DNA of 43,876 nt from Nocardia ninae NBRC 108245. Its GTDB lineage: Bacteria > Actinomycetota > Actinomycetes > Mycobacteriales > Mycobacteriaceae. The stretch is taken from NCBI RefSeq assembly GCF_007990755.1, contig NZ_BJXA01000076.1, positions 1 to 43,876 on the forward strand, written 5' to 3'. Under the pieces are notes generated by a model, which did not search any database, was not told the DNA's origin, and worked only from the letters and a program-made list of their open reading frames with translations. Position 1 is the first letter of the stretch. Each line of letters begins with the position of its first letter. Position numbers and translations under genes: made by a program. Positions 16,097 to 23,751 of this stretch are shown in pieces.

Positions 16097-16127
16097 ACGC
16101 TAGTCACTTGGAGTGCACTCCAAGCAA
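16097..16127 (-). promoter_or_regulatory. MerR-type promoter with 18-bp palindrome
   Basis: CTTGGAGTGCACTCCAAG at 16107-16124 is a perfect palindrome. On the minus strand it lies within TTGCTT (16127-16122), 19 nt, TAGCGT (16102-16097). A 19-nt spacer is the distortion that MerR activators correct. The site lies 31 bases before the merR start. Confidence 0.75.
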
Positions 16128-16221
16128 GTCCAATCTACGGAAAGCCGCGGTCGCGTTCCGGCCGCCCGAGTACCTTGCGTGGGACACTGGAGCCGACCAG
16201 GGGGCGAGCTGAGGAGCGAGC

Positions 16222-16797
16222 GTGACCGCACTTCCGGAGCCAGGACGGCTGTTGACCATCGCCGACTATGTGGCGCTCGGTGAGGACGATCGGTATCGCT
16301 TGGAGCTGGAGGAGGGGAAGCTGTTGATGGTGCCGTCGCCGGAACCGGAGCACAATCTCGTCGGCGTCGAACTCTGGTCCCAGCTACGCCCTCAACTGCC
16401 CCCGGAATTGGTCGCCGTGCCCGACATCGATATCGACCTGGAGTTGGCTCCTGCGGAGGGCCCTGCGACGGTACGCAGGCCGGACATGGTGATCGTGCGG
16501 CGAGCCGAGGTCGAACGACGCAAAGCCGAAGGCGGGATTCTGCGTTCGTCGGGCGTCGTGGTCGTCATCGAGATCGTCTCGCCCGGCTCCCGCCGCACCG
16601 ACTACCGCACCAAGCGCGGTGACTACGAGGACGCTGGCATCCCCCAGTACTGGATCGTCGACCCGAACCCGCCGGTAAGCCTGCTCGCACTGCGACTCAC
16701 CGACGAACTCGGCTACGTAGACAACGGCGAAGCAACCGAAACCTTCACAACCACCTCACCCTGCCCCCTGAAGATCGCGCTGGATCAGTTGGACTGA
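16222..16797 (+). CDS. Uma2-family (DUF820) putative PD-(D/E)xK nuclease, copy 1
   Basis: A 191-aa Uma2/DUF820 protein with a restriction-endonuclease-like fold. The fold begins with YRLELEEGKLLMVPSPEPEH. The predicted active-site parts are RRPDMVIV (Asp), VVVIEIVSPGSRRTDY (Glu) and KRGDYEDAGIPQYWIVDP. GTG 16222 follows GAGGAG. The biological role of this family is not established. A tandem paralogue follows at 16956 with a matching leader, showing local duplication. It is the better conserved copy. Confidence 0.88.
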   Translation: MTALPEPGRLLTIADYVALGEDDRYRLELEEGKLLMVPSPEPEHNLVGVELWSQLRPQLPPELVAVPDIDIDLELAPAEGPATVRRPDMVIVRRAEVERRKAEGGILRSSGVVVVIEIVSPGSRRTDYRTKRGDYEDAGIPQYWIVDPNPPVSLLALRLTDELGYVDNGEATETFTTTSPCPLKIALDQLD

Positions 16798-16955
16798 ATC
16801 CAACCCGCAATACTGCGCCCCCGTTGCGCACCGACGGCGCTGGCCTGTGGCGGGACAAATTCCAACCTGTGTAAACAGAGGCCGGAGGTTCTGATCGAGC
16901 ATGCACCGCGGCTGGGACTGGGGCGACCAGAAGCGAGACGAGCCGAGGAGCGAGG

Positions 16956-17534
16956 GTGACAGCATTTCCGGAACCGTGGCGACTGTTGACGATTGCCGAT
17001 TACGTGGCGCTCGGAGAAGACGACGACGGGTGTCGTAGGGAGTCGCAAGAAGGGGTACTCAACAATTCGCCGTCGCCAACGCCGCGACACAACGTCGTGC
17101 GTGGCCAGCTCTATGGCCAAGTAGACGCGCAGCTTCCATCGGACCTGGTTGCCGTGCCCGCTGTTGACCTCGACCTGCAACTGGTTCCGGACGACGGTCC
17201 GGCCACGGTCCGGCGACCCGACCTTCTCGTCGTAGCAGAGGCCGAGTACGAGCGAGTTGGTGCAGAAAAGGGGATTCTTCGCGCGTCTGCCGCTCGCCTT
17301 GTCGTCGAAATCGTGTCGCCCGGCTCCCGGCGCACGGATTACGTCATGAAGCGCAGCGAGTATGCAGATGCAGGCATACCGCACTACTGGATCATCGACA
17401 CGAGTCCGCCGCTCAGCCTGGTGGCGTTCCGGCTCACCGAGGAGCTCGGGTACGTCGATGACGGCGAGGTGACCGATGTTTTCACGACCACCTCGCCGTG
17501 CCCGCTGACGATCCGATTGGACCAGCTGGACTGA
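16956..17534 (+). CDS. Uma2-family (DUF820) protein, copy 2
   Basis: A 192-aa paralogue of the preceding gene, same strand, starting at GTG 16956 after GAGGAG. The core is kept: RRPDLLVV, LVVEIVSPGSRRTDY, KRSEYADAGIPHYWIID, and an almost identical end, TTTSPCPLTIRLDQLD. The first 50 residues differ: copy 1 has YRLELEEGKLLMVPSP where this has CRRESQEGVLNNSPSP, so an early conserved Glu/Gly strand has diverged. The upstream leader, with AGCCGAGGAGCGAG, resembles that of copy 1, so the duplication included the ribosome site. It may have a changed or lost function. Confidence 0.85.
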   Translation: MTAFPEPWRLLTIADYVALGEDDDGCRRESQEGVLNNSPSPTPRHNVVRGQLYGQVDAQLPSDLVAVPAVDLDLQLVPDDGPATVRRPDLLVVAEAEYERVGAEKGILRASAARLVVEIVSPGSRRTDYVMKRSEYADAGIPHYWIIDTSPPLSLVAFRLTEELGYVDDGEVTDVFTTTSPCPLTIRLDQLD

Positions 17535-17607
17535 CACGCGGGCGGGGCGCGCCGGCGTCAGCTTCGGGTTGCGTGCTCAACCGTTTGCCGCGCCGAAAAG
17601 CCCCCGC

Positions 17608-17976
17608 TCAGTTGTACTGCGGCAATTCCTGCACGGCCCACTGGTTTCCATCGGGGTCGGCGAAGTAGGTGAACTTCCCCCACGCCAGTTCTTCCACCGG
17701 TGACGCTTCCACCCCGGCCGCCACCAAGTGCTTGTACGCGTCCTCCGCGCTGGCGACCACGATCTGCATGCCGCGGACGCTGCCGGGGGCCGCGTCGGTG
17801 ATGCCCTCACCGATACAGATCGAGCAGCCGGAGCCGGGCGGCGTGAGCTGTACGAAGCGCATGTTCTCGTCGACCCGGTGATCGTGGTCGGCGTTGAATC
17901 CGATCTTGGTGTAGAAGTCTTTGGCGCGATCCACGTCGGTCACCGGGATCGCGATGAGCTCGATTTTCCAATCCAT
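17608..17976 (-). CDS. VOC-family protein
   Basis: A 122-aa single-module VOC protein. It reads IELIAIPVTDVDRAKDFYTKIGF at the start and AWGKFTYFADPDGNQWAVQE at the end, the standard glyoxalase-like signature. Its first strand has no His (IPVTD), so a metal site, if any, is incomplete. ATG 17976 begins MDWKIELI. It is apparently a single gene. The reaction is unknown. Confidence 0.87.
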   Translation of the reverse strand: MDWKIELIAIPVTDVDRAKDFYTKIGFNADHDHRVDENMRFVQLTPPGSGCSICIGEGITDAAPGSVRGMQIVVASAEDAYKHLVAAGVEASPVEELAWGKFTYFADPDGNQWAVQELPQYN

Positions 17977-18022
17977 CGACCGAGCATCCCACCGGTGACC
18001 GACAAAGTCCCGGCTTCCGGCC

Positions 18023-18037
18023 TACCCTGGGGACATG
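18023..18037 (+). promoter_or_regulatory. Leaderless promoter (TACCCT) for the small membrane protein
   Basis: TACCCT at 18023-18028 fits the -10 consensus TAnnnT and ends 6 bases before ATG 18035. Transcription would start at or next to the A of the ATG, the common leaderless design in actinobacteria. Confidence 0.55.
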
Positions 18038-18238
18038 CCTGGTAAGGACGTCAACCGGATCAGGGCCCGCTCGGCTCTGGCAACGGTCAAGGAAAGCCCG
18101 GTGATCGCCGCTATCGCGGTGGCGCCGGTGGTGCTCGCGCTCGCCGTCGTGTGGTGGCTGCTCGGCGGATTCGCCGCGTTCGTGCTGCTGGTCGTGCTCG
18201 GCGCGGTCGTGGTGGTCGGCGGCAAGCTGCTGCGCTGA
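18035..18238 (+). CDS. Small two-helix membrane protein
   Basis: A 67-aa protein. The N-terminus is basic (PGKDVNRIRARSALATVK). Two membrane helices follow at about residues 22-44 (VIAAIAVAPVVLALAVVWWLL) and 45-63 (FAAFVLLVVLGAVVVVGG), with a basic end, KLLR. The basic N-terminus should stay in the cytoplasm. It probably has a leaderless mRNA. It converges on sixA with an 8-base gap. No family was recognised. Confidence 0.75.
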   Translation: MPGKDVNRIRARSALATVKESPVIAAIAVAPVVLALAVVWWLLGGFAAFVLLVVLGAVVVVGGKLLR

Positions 18239-18246
18239 CTGCCTGT

Positions 18247-18738
18247 TCAGCGGGGGATGTGGAAACGCACGAGTTCACCGGTCCCCGGGTCGATCTGCGT
18301 CCACGGCCGGTCGAATTCGAGCACGGCCAGCGCCGAGGTGGGGAATTTGCGGCTGAGCTCGATGGCGGGCGTCGAACTGCGGTTGCTCGCCAACTCCCAT
18401 GCCGTCCACGGCATTCCGGGCGCGTGCCCGATCACCAGCAGCGTCGACACGTCGTCGTCGCTGAGCTGGACCAGCTCGATGAGGCTCTGCGGGGAGGCCT
18501 CGTAGATGCCCGCTTCGTAGACCACCGGCGCGGTGACGCCGGTGGCGGCGAGGGTTTCCCTGGTGCGGGTCGCGGTGGAGCACCGCACCGCGTCGATCGG
18601 CGGCTGCGTCTTACGCAACCATTCACCCGCCAAGCCTGCCTCGCGTTGTCCGCGCGGCGCCAACGGGCGCTCGTGGTCGCCGACACCGTCGGGATAGGCC
18701 GACTTGCCGTGCCGCATGAGGATCAGAGTCCGCACCAT
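18247..18738 (-). CDS. sixA: Phosphohistidine phosphatase SixA-like (histidine phosphatase family)
   Basis: A 163-aa member of the phosphoglycerate-mutase-like histidine phosphatases. The catalytic LMRHGKS (H10) opens the protein, CSTATRTRET provides the conserved Arg, and VIGHAPGM provides the second His. The short length fits SixA, which in E. coli removes phosphate from phosphohistidine in phosphorelay or PTS proteins. ATG 18738 was chosen because family homology starts there and TACGGT (18750-18745 on the minus strand) stands 6 bases upstream, suggesting a leaderless transcript. The real target is unknown. Confidence 0.85.
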   Translation of the reverse strand: MVRTLILMRHGKSAYPDGVGDHERPLAPRGQREAGLAGEWLRKTQPPIDAVRCSTATRTRETLAATGVTAPVVYEAGIYEASPQSLIELVQLSDDDVSTLLVIGHAPGMPWTAWELASNRSSTPAIELSRKFPTSALAVLEFDRPWTQIDPGTGELVRFHIPR

Positions 18739-18744
18739 GGGGAT

Positions 18745-18750
18745 ACCGTA
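18745..18750 (-). promoter_or_regulatory. -10 box (TACGGT) of a leaderless sixA transcript
   Basis: Minus-strand TACGGT fits TAnnnT and ends 6 bases before ATG 18738, leaving no room for a ribosome site. Confidence 0.5.
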
Positions 18751-18896
18751 AGGCCTCCGGTCGCATGGCCTCGACCACACTCGAGGCAAACTGAAAGCGG
18801 CGTCACATCGCGGTGGTTCCGCGCCGTGCCGTTTCTGTCCACCTCTGCCCACCGGGTGGCCTACAGCCCACGTACATCTTCGAGGATCTGCACAAT

Positions 18897-20567
18897 ATGG
18901 CCTACGTAATCACGCAGCGTTGTTGCAACGACGCCAGCTGCGTTTCCGAGTGCCCTGTCGATTGCATCCGTCCGACCCCGGACCAACCGGAGTTCGCGAC
19001 GACCGAGATGCTCTACATCGACCCCGACACCTGTATCGACTGCGGTGCGTGCGTCGATGCGTGCCCGGTCGAGGCGATCTTCTCCGAGGACGACCTGACC
19101 GCATCGCTGGCCAGATACCGCGAGATCAATGCGGCCTATTTCGAGCGCCATCCGCTGGAATCGAACTTCGACCCGATCGTGACGCCGCCGCGGCCGCCGA
19201 AGGAACTCGGCACGCTGCGGGTGGCGATCGTCGGCGCCGGCCCGGCGGCCTGCTACGCGGCCGACGAGCTACTGCGCAGGGCGGATGTGGAGATCGAGAT
19301 GTTCGACCGGGTGCCGACCCCGTGGGGTCTGGTCCGGGCCGGCGTCGCCCCCGATCACCCGGGCACCAAGACGGTGTCGAGCCTGTTCGAGTCCGCGTTC
19401 CGGCGCGAAACCCTGCAGTACTACCTCAATGTCGAGGTCGGCACGCACATCTCGCACGAGGAGCTGCTGCGGCACCATCACGCCGTCATCTACGCGGTCG
19501 GCGCGTCGACCGACCGCAAGCTCGGCGTGCCCGGTGAGGATCTGCCGGGCAGCCACTCGGCCACCGAGTTCGTCGCCTGGTACAACGGCCACCCCGACTT
19601 CGCGGACCGGCAGTTCGACCTGTCCGGCGAGCGGGCGGTGATCGTCGGCAACGGCAATGTCGCACTCGACGTCGCCCGCGTGCTGACGGTCGACCCGGAC
19701 GAGCTGGCCAAGACCGATATCGCCGACCACGCGCTGGACGCCCTGCGGCGCAGCAATATTCGCGAGGTCGTTGTGCTCGGCAGGCGCGGCCCGCTGCAGG
19801 CGGCGTACACGTCGTCGGAGTTCCTGGCGCTGGCCCATCTGCAGGGCATCGACGTGATCGTCGACGAATCCGACCTCGCGCTCGATCACGCCAGCCAGGC
19901 GCTGCTGGACGACCCACAGGTCGAGCCGTCGCTGAAACTCAAGTACACCCTCGCCGAGGAGTACGCGGGCGGGCGGCGCGACCCGTCCCACAAGCGGATC
20001 GTCTTCCGCTACCTGGCCTCGCCGACCGCGCTCGTCGGCACCGAGCACGTCGAGGCGATCGAGTTCGCGCACAACGAATTGTTCGAGGAGAACGGTCAAT
20101 TGCTGGCGCGGCAGACCGAGCGCACCGAGCGGATGGACGCCTCGCTGGTGCTGCGTTCCATCGGCTACCGCGGCGCGGCCGTCGCCGACGTGCCGTTCGA
20201 CGAGCGGCGCGGGGTGATGCCGAACGAGCACGGCCGGGTGCTCGGCACGGACGGCACGCCGCTGTCCGGGGTGTACGCGAGCGGCTGGATCAAGCGCGGC
20301 GCCCGCGGCGTCATCGGCTCGAACCGGATCGATGCCGAGGAGACGGTGGAGAACCTGATCTCCGACTTCACCAGCGGCAAACTCGCTGCGCCCGAGGCGG
20401 ATCGGGCGGCGCTGAAGGCGTTGCTCGGCCAGCGGCAGAGCGACCTGGTCGACCGGGAAGGGTGGCGGGCGATCGATCAGGCCGAGCGGGCGGCGGGCAA
20501 GTCCGCCGGACGGCCTCGGGTCAAGTTCACCACCCGGGAGGACCTGCTCAAGGCCGCACGCGGCTGA
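18897..20567 (+). CDS. fprB: Ferredoxin/ferredoxin-NADP reductase, FprB type
   Basis: A 556-aa fusion of a bacterial ferredoxin and an adrenodoxin-reductase-like flavoprotein. The ferredoxin part holds C9, C10, C15, C19 and C23 (SCVSECPVDC) and C46, C49, C52 and C56 (CIDCGACVDAC), consistent with two clusters. The reductase part begins LRVAIVGAGPAACYAADEL (FAD) and has VIVGNGNVALDVARVL (NADP). It ends SGVYASGWIKRGARGVIGSNRIDA, as in FprA/FprB. ATG 18897 (MAYVITQ) is the family start. It would pass electrons from NADPH to ferredoxins or P450s. The length is close to mycobacterial FprB (575 aa). Confidence 0.95.
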   Translation: MAYVITQRCCNDASCVSECPVDCIRPTPDQPEFATTEMLYIDPDTCIDCGACVDACPVEAIFSEDDLTASLARYREINAAYFERHPLESNFDPIVTPPRPPKELGTLRVAIVGAGPAACYAADELLRRADVEIEMFDRVPTPWGLVRAGVAPDHPGTKTVSSLFESAFRRETLQYYLNVEVGTHISHEELLRHHHAVIYAVGASTDRKLGVPGEDLPGSHSATEFVAWYNGHPDFADRQFDLSGERAVIVGNGNVALDVARVLTVDPDELAKTDIADHALDALRRSNIREVVVLGRRGPLQAAYTSSEFLALAHLQGIDVIVDESDLALDHASQALLDDPQVEPSLKLKYTLAEEYAGGRRDPSHKRIVFRYLASPTALVGTEHVEAIEFAHNELFEENGQLLARQTERTERMDASLVLRSIGYRGAAVADVPFDERRGVMPNEHGRVLGTDGTPLSGVYASGWIKRGARGVIGSNRIDAEETVENLISDFTSGKLAAPEADRAALKALLGQRQSDLVDREGWRAIDQAERAAGKSAGRPRVKFTTREDLLKAARG

Positions 20568-20579
20568 GCTGAACGGGCC

Positions 20580-20610
20580 CGCCGACCGGATCGCGAGTTT
20601 CCGGTCGGCG
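20580..20610. terminator. Stem-loop after fprB
   Basis: An 11-bp perfect stem (20580-20590 with 20600-20610) has a 9-nt loop. It is 12 bases after the fprB stop and before the convergent gene ending at 20699. There is no U-run. Confidence 0.65.
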
Positions 20611-20698
20611 CGTTCGGATCTCGAGGCGGCGGACGCGAGCTTCGGGTCGGCGTGCTCGAATGTTCGGGCGTCGTGTTCCTCAGCGCCGCGAGGTCGGT

Positions 20699-21475
20699 CT
20701 ATTCCGGCGGCAGCGGCATGATGCGGACGACGGTCGTGGTCGTGCCACCGACCACGAACCACAGCCGCAGTACCGGCCGCCCGGTGCGATCACCCGGCTC
20801 GTAGCGGCTGCGGACGGTCACATGCTGGCGCGCCAGCACCGGCGCGACGTACTCGATGACCGCGCGATGCGGGCCGGCGAGCAGCTTCGGATACTCGACC
20901 ATGAACTGCTCCACCGCCTGCCAGTAGCAGGCGTTGTTGACGTGGTTGTACTGGTCGATATCGGTCGCGCGCACCGGAAACGGCATATCGGTGTCGGATT
21001 CCGACGGGGTGGCGTCGGTCAGGTAGGGCCGCCAGCGCAGGCGGTGCTCCTGGGTCGTCCGCGAGAGATAGGCCAGGCCCTCGTCGCTGATCCGCGCGGG
21101 CATCCCGGTCGCCTCGCTGATATTGATCCAGAAGCCCTCGGTCTCGATCAGGCCACCGTTCGTGCTGGTCACCCGCACACGCATATTGGTCCAGCGGGTC
21201 GACAGCGCCGAGCACCAGCGCAACAGCTGCACCTCGTCCGGCCACAGGATCGGCCGGATCACATCGATCACCGTGCGGCGCACGATCCAATTCGGATCGG
21301 TGCGATGAAAGAACGTCTTGTGCAGATTTTCCCAGGCGATGTCTTGCAGGTAGCGGGCGACGGCGTCGAACCGCAGCCGGTCGTAGGGGTCCACATCGCC
21401 CGCCCGGATGGGCCACGCCGAAGCAAAGCCCATGCCCTCCTGGGGAAGCGGGGCGAGTGGCTGATCGAGTGACAC
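20699..21475 (-). CDS. Acyl-ACP thioesterase-like double-hotdog protein
   Basis: A 258-aa protein of the acyl-ACP thioesterase family with two hotdog modules. Module 1 has RAGDVDPYDRLRFDAVARYLQD. Module 2 has PVRATDIDQYNHVNNACYWQAVE, with the Asn-His pair typical of the active site. These enzymes release fatty acids from acyl carrier protein or CoA. GTG 21475 follows GAGGAG at a 5-base spacing. It is divergent from the small HhH gene, with a 152-base gap that must hold its promoter. The substrate chain length is unknown. Confidence 0.88.
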   Translation of the reverse strand: MSLDQPLAPLPQEGMGFASAWPIRAGDVDPYDRLRFDAVARYLQDIAWENLHKTFFHRTDPNWIVRRTVIDVIRPILWPDEVQLLRWCSALSTRWTNMRVRVTSTNGGLIETEGFWINISEATGMPARISDEGLAYLSRTTQEHRLRWRPYLTDATPSESDTDMPFPVRATDIDQYNHVNNACYWQAVEQFMVEYPKLLAGPHRAVIEYVAPVLARQHVTVRSRYEPGDRTGRPVLRLWFVVGGTTTTVVRIMPLPPE

Positions 21476-21627
21476 TGGTGCTCCTCGCGCTGCACGGTGT
21501 GCCGCGTTCTTCGTGTGGTGCTGTTGTGAGACGACTTTACGGGGCGTACGTCACACCATCGCGTCGAGTGCGTCCGTTACCAACGGTATCCTCATCGGCA
21601 ACGCTTCTACCAGGCATCATGGGGGAC

Positions 21628-21819
21628 ATGAGCGTTTCGGATCTCCCTGTGAAACTGGGCAAACCGGCCGAACGTGCCCTCGCCGCGGCCGGAATCCGCC
21701 GGCTCGACGACCTCACCGCGTGGACCGAGCGCGATCTCGCTGCTCTGCACGGTGTCGGCCCGACCGCGATCAGCAAGCTCCGCGCCGCTCTCGCCGCCGA
21801 CGGCCGGACACTCGCCTGA
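21628..21819 (+). CDS. Small helix-hairpin-helix DNA-binding protein
   Basis: A 63-aa protein consisting of one HhH2-like unit: GKPAERALAAAGIRRLDDLTAW and LAALHGVGPTAISKLRAALA. GVGPTAISKLR is a classic HhH hairpin that binds the DNA backbone. I chose ATG 21628 because GGGGGA lies directly upstream; ATG 21619 (MGDMSVSD) is an alternative that adds 3 residues. Similar orphan proteins are common in actinobacteria and their role is unclear. It precedes the kinase genes by 78 bases on the same strand. Confidence 0.8.
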   Translation: MSVSDLPVKLGKPAERALAAAGIRRLDDLTAWTERDLAALHGVGPTAISKLRAALAADGRTLA

Positions 21820-21897
21820 CCCCGCACCCGGCGACATCAGGACGTGACCGACCCGCGCCGGTACGATCCCGAACAGGCACTACAGGGGAGGAACACG

Positions 21898-23751
21898 GTG
21901 AAGCCGCTCGGGCGACACGATCCGCGCACGGCCGGCCGCCACCGGCTGATCGCGGTCATCGGCCAGGGCGCCATGGGTCGGGTGTTGCTCGGCCGGGCAC
22001 CCGACGGCCGGCTGGTCGCGGTCAAGATGATCCACCGGCATCTCGCCAAGAATCCCGAGTTCCGTGCCCGCTTCCGGCTCGAAGTGCAAGCCTCCCAACG
22101 GGTCACCGGGGCGTACACCGCCGCGGTGATGGACGCGGACCCGGAAGCCGAAGCGCCGTGGCTGGCCTCGGTTTTCGTGCCCGGCCCTTCGCTGCGGGAC
22201 GCCATCGATCAGCACGGCCCGATGTCTCTCGGCGGCCTACGCCTGCTGACCGCGGGCCTCGGCTCCGCCTTGCTGGAGATTCACCGGGCGGGCATGATCC
22301 ATCGCGACCTCAAACCGTCGAATGTTCTTCTCGCGCAGGATGGTCCGCGCGTTATCGATTTCGGCATCGCCCGCGCCTTGGAAGCCGACCTTCAGCTCAC
22401 CAGCACCGGCACCCTCGTCGGCTCGCCGGCTTTCATGTCGCCGGAACAGGCGTCGGGCAACGAACTCAGCACTGCCAGCGACGTTTTCTCGGTCGGCGCG
22501 ATGCTGGTCATGGCGGCGACGGGGGAGAGCCCATTTCTCGGTGCCTCGGCGCCGCAGACCTTGTACAACGTGGTGCACCACCACCCCGACACCAGTCGCG
22601 TGCCTGCGCCTTTGCGCCCCATCGTGGCTGCTTGCCTGGACAAGAACCCCGCACATCGCCCGGCCCCGCGGCAACTGATCGACTCGGTAGCCGACATCAC
22701 CGCCCGGTCCGGCTGGTCCGCCGGGGTGCGGCGGCAGATCACCCAGGACCGGGCGGAAGCCGAGCGTTGGGTAGCGACCGGTGGCGAGGTGCCGGAGCAG
22801 TCGCCGCGCCGGACCGCGAGATGGGTTGCCGCAGCGGCGGTACTGGTCCTGTTGGCTGCCGGGGCCGTCACGACCTTTCTCCTGACCCGCGGCACTACGC
22901 CCGCGCCCGTTGATCCGTTGGCGAATCGCACCCTGGAACTGACCGATGAGCAATTGCGGCTCACCGACACCTGCGCGCTGCTCGGCAACGACGTGGTCGG
23001 GCATCTGGGGCAGCCCGTCAAGCCGGAGCTGACGAATTCGTCGGTCTGTGGCACGAAATTCGTCGAGTCCGGCGGGCGTCGGACGCAGCTGACCGTCGGG
23101 GTCGGTACCGCTTTGTCGGGCGGGAAACCGGTGACCGAACAGATCGCGGGTCGCCCCATGCTGGACACGTCGGTGAGTGCGGATTCATGCGCGCGCGCCA
23201 TCGCGGTACGCGACCAACCGCTACTCGGTGTCGAAGTGAAAATAACTGCGGCAGAAGGAGCGTCCTGTGTGTTGGCAGGGGACGCCTTGAAAGCCGTTGC
23301 AGGCCGGCTGGCGGCAAGTCCACCGAGCGTGCGTTCACCGAAACAGTCTGTCGTCCGGATGGTTCCGTGCGACTCGGTGGCGCAGGATGTGATCGCCGCA
23401 CAAGCAGGTACCGGGGCGGCGCCGGTACCGGTCGACGCGCACACCTGCACCTGGGCGGGCAGTCGCTTCACGATCACCGTGCACACCGCCGAGGGAAAGC
23501 GCGTCGATGTGGACCCGAAGTACACCGGACTGCTGGTGAACGGCGGCACCCTCGGCGACTTCCCGTCGGCGCGCCGCATCGACCCCGACGGCACGTGCGC
23601 GACCTACCACCTGGTCCGGCCGACCATCGAAGACCGAGGAGAACTGATCGCCGTGACCGCGCAACCGACCGGGCCCGGCGCCGCCGAAACCGCCTGTGCC
23701 GCTACCGAGTCAGTGCTCGGTGGCGTCGTGGCCCGACTGAGGAGCTTGTGA
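21898..23751 (+). CDS. Membrane Ser/Thr protein kinase 1 with two-module four-Cys ectodomain
   Basis: A 617-aa receptor-like kinase. The cytoplasmic kinase has the G-loop GQGAMGRV (G22), Lys43, the catalytic H135-R136-D137-L-K, D154-F-G and an SPEQ motif in place of APE. One membrane helix spans about residues 310-329. The outside part has eight Cys arranged as two modules of four, starting with C359 in TCALL. The pattern CALL, C, C, C-helix resembles the lipoproteins at 32948 and 33490. I chose GTG 21898 because GGGGAGG stands just before it; GTG 21844 has no such site. Its TGA overlaps the ATG of kinase 2 as TGATG, so the two are translationally coupled. Confidence 0.92.
   Translation: MKPLGRHDPRTAGRHRLIAVIGQGAMGRVLLGRAPDGRLVAVKMIHRHLAKNPEFRARFRLEVQASQRVTGAYTAAVMDADPEAEAPWLASVFVPGPSLRDAIDQHGPMSLGGLRLLTAGLGSALLEIHRAGMIHRDLKPSNVLLAQDGPRVIDFGIARALEADLQLTSTGTLVGSPAFMSPEQASGNELSTASDVFSVGAMLVMAATGESPFLGASAPQTLYNVVHHHPDTSRVPAPLRPIVAACLDKNPAHRPAPRQLIDSVADITARSGWSAGVRRQITQDRAEAERWVATGGEVPEQSPRRTARWVAAAAVLVLLAAGAVTTFLLTRGTTPAPVDPLANRTLELTDEQLRLTDTCALLGNDVVGHLGQPVKPELTNSSVCGTKFVESGGRRTQLTVGVGTALSGGKPVTEQIAGRPMLDTSVSADSCARAIAVRDQPLLGVEVKITAAEGASCVLAGDALKAVAGRLAASPPSVRSPKQSVVRMVPCDSVAQDVIAAQAGTGAAPVPVDAHTCTWAGSRFTITVHTAEGKRVDVDPKYTGLLVNGGTLGDFPSARRIDPDGTCATYHLVRPTIEDRGELIAVTAQPTGPGAAETACAATESVLGGVVARLRSL

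Noticed and set aside
19269-20762. 497-codon minus-strand frame opposite fprB
   Set aside because: Shadow frame; FprB has clear cofactor motifs along its whole length.
21510-21560. TGTGA and TCACA half-sites upstream of the thioesterase-like gene, as a CRP site
   Set aside because: The halves are about 20 bases apart, not 6, so a CRP dimer could not bind them as one site.
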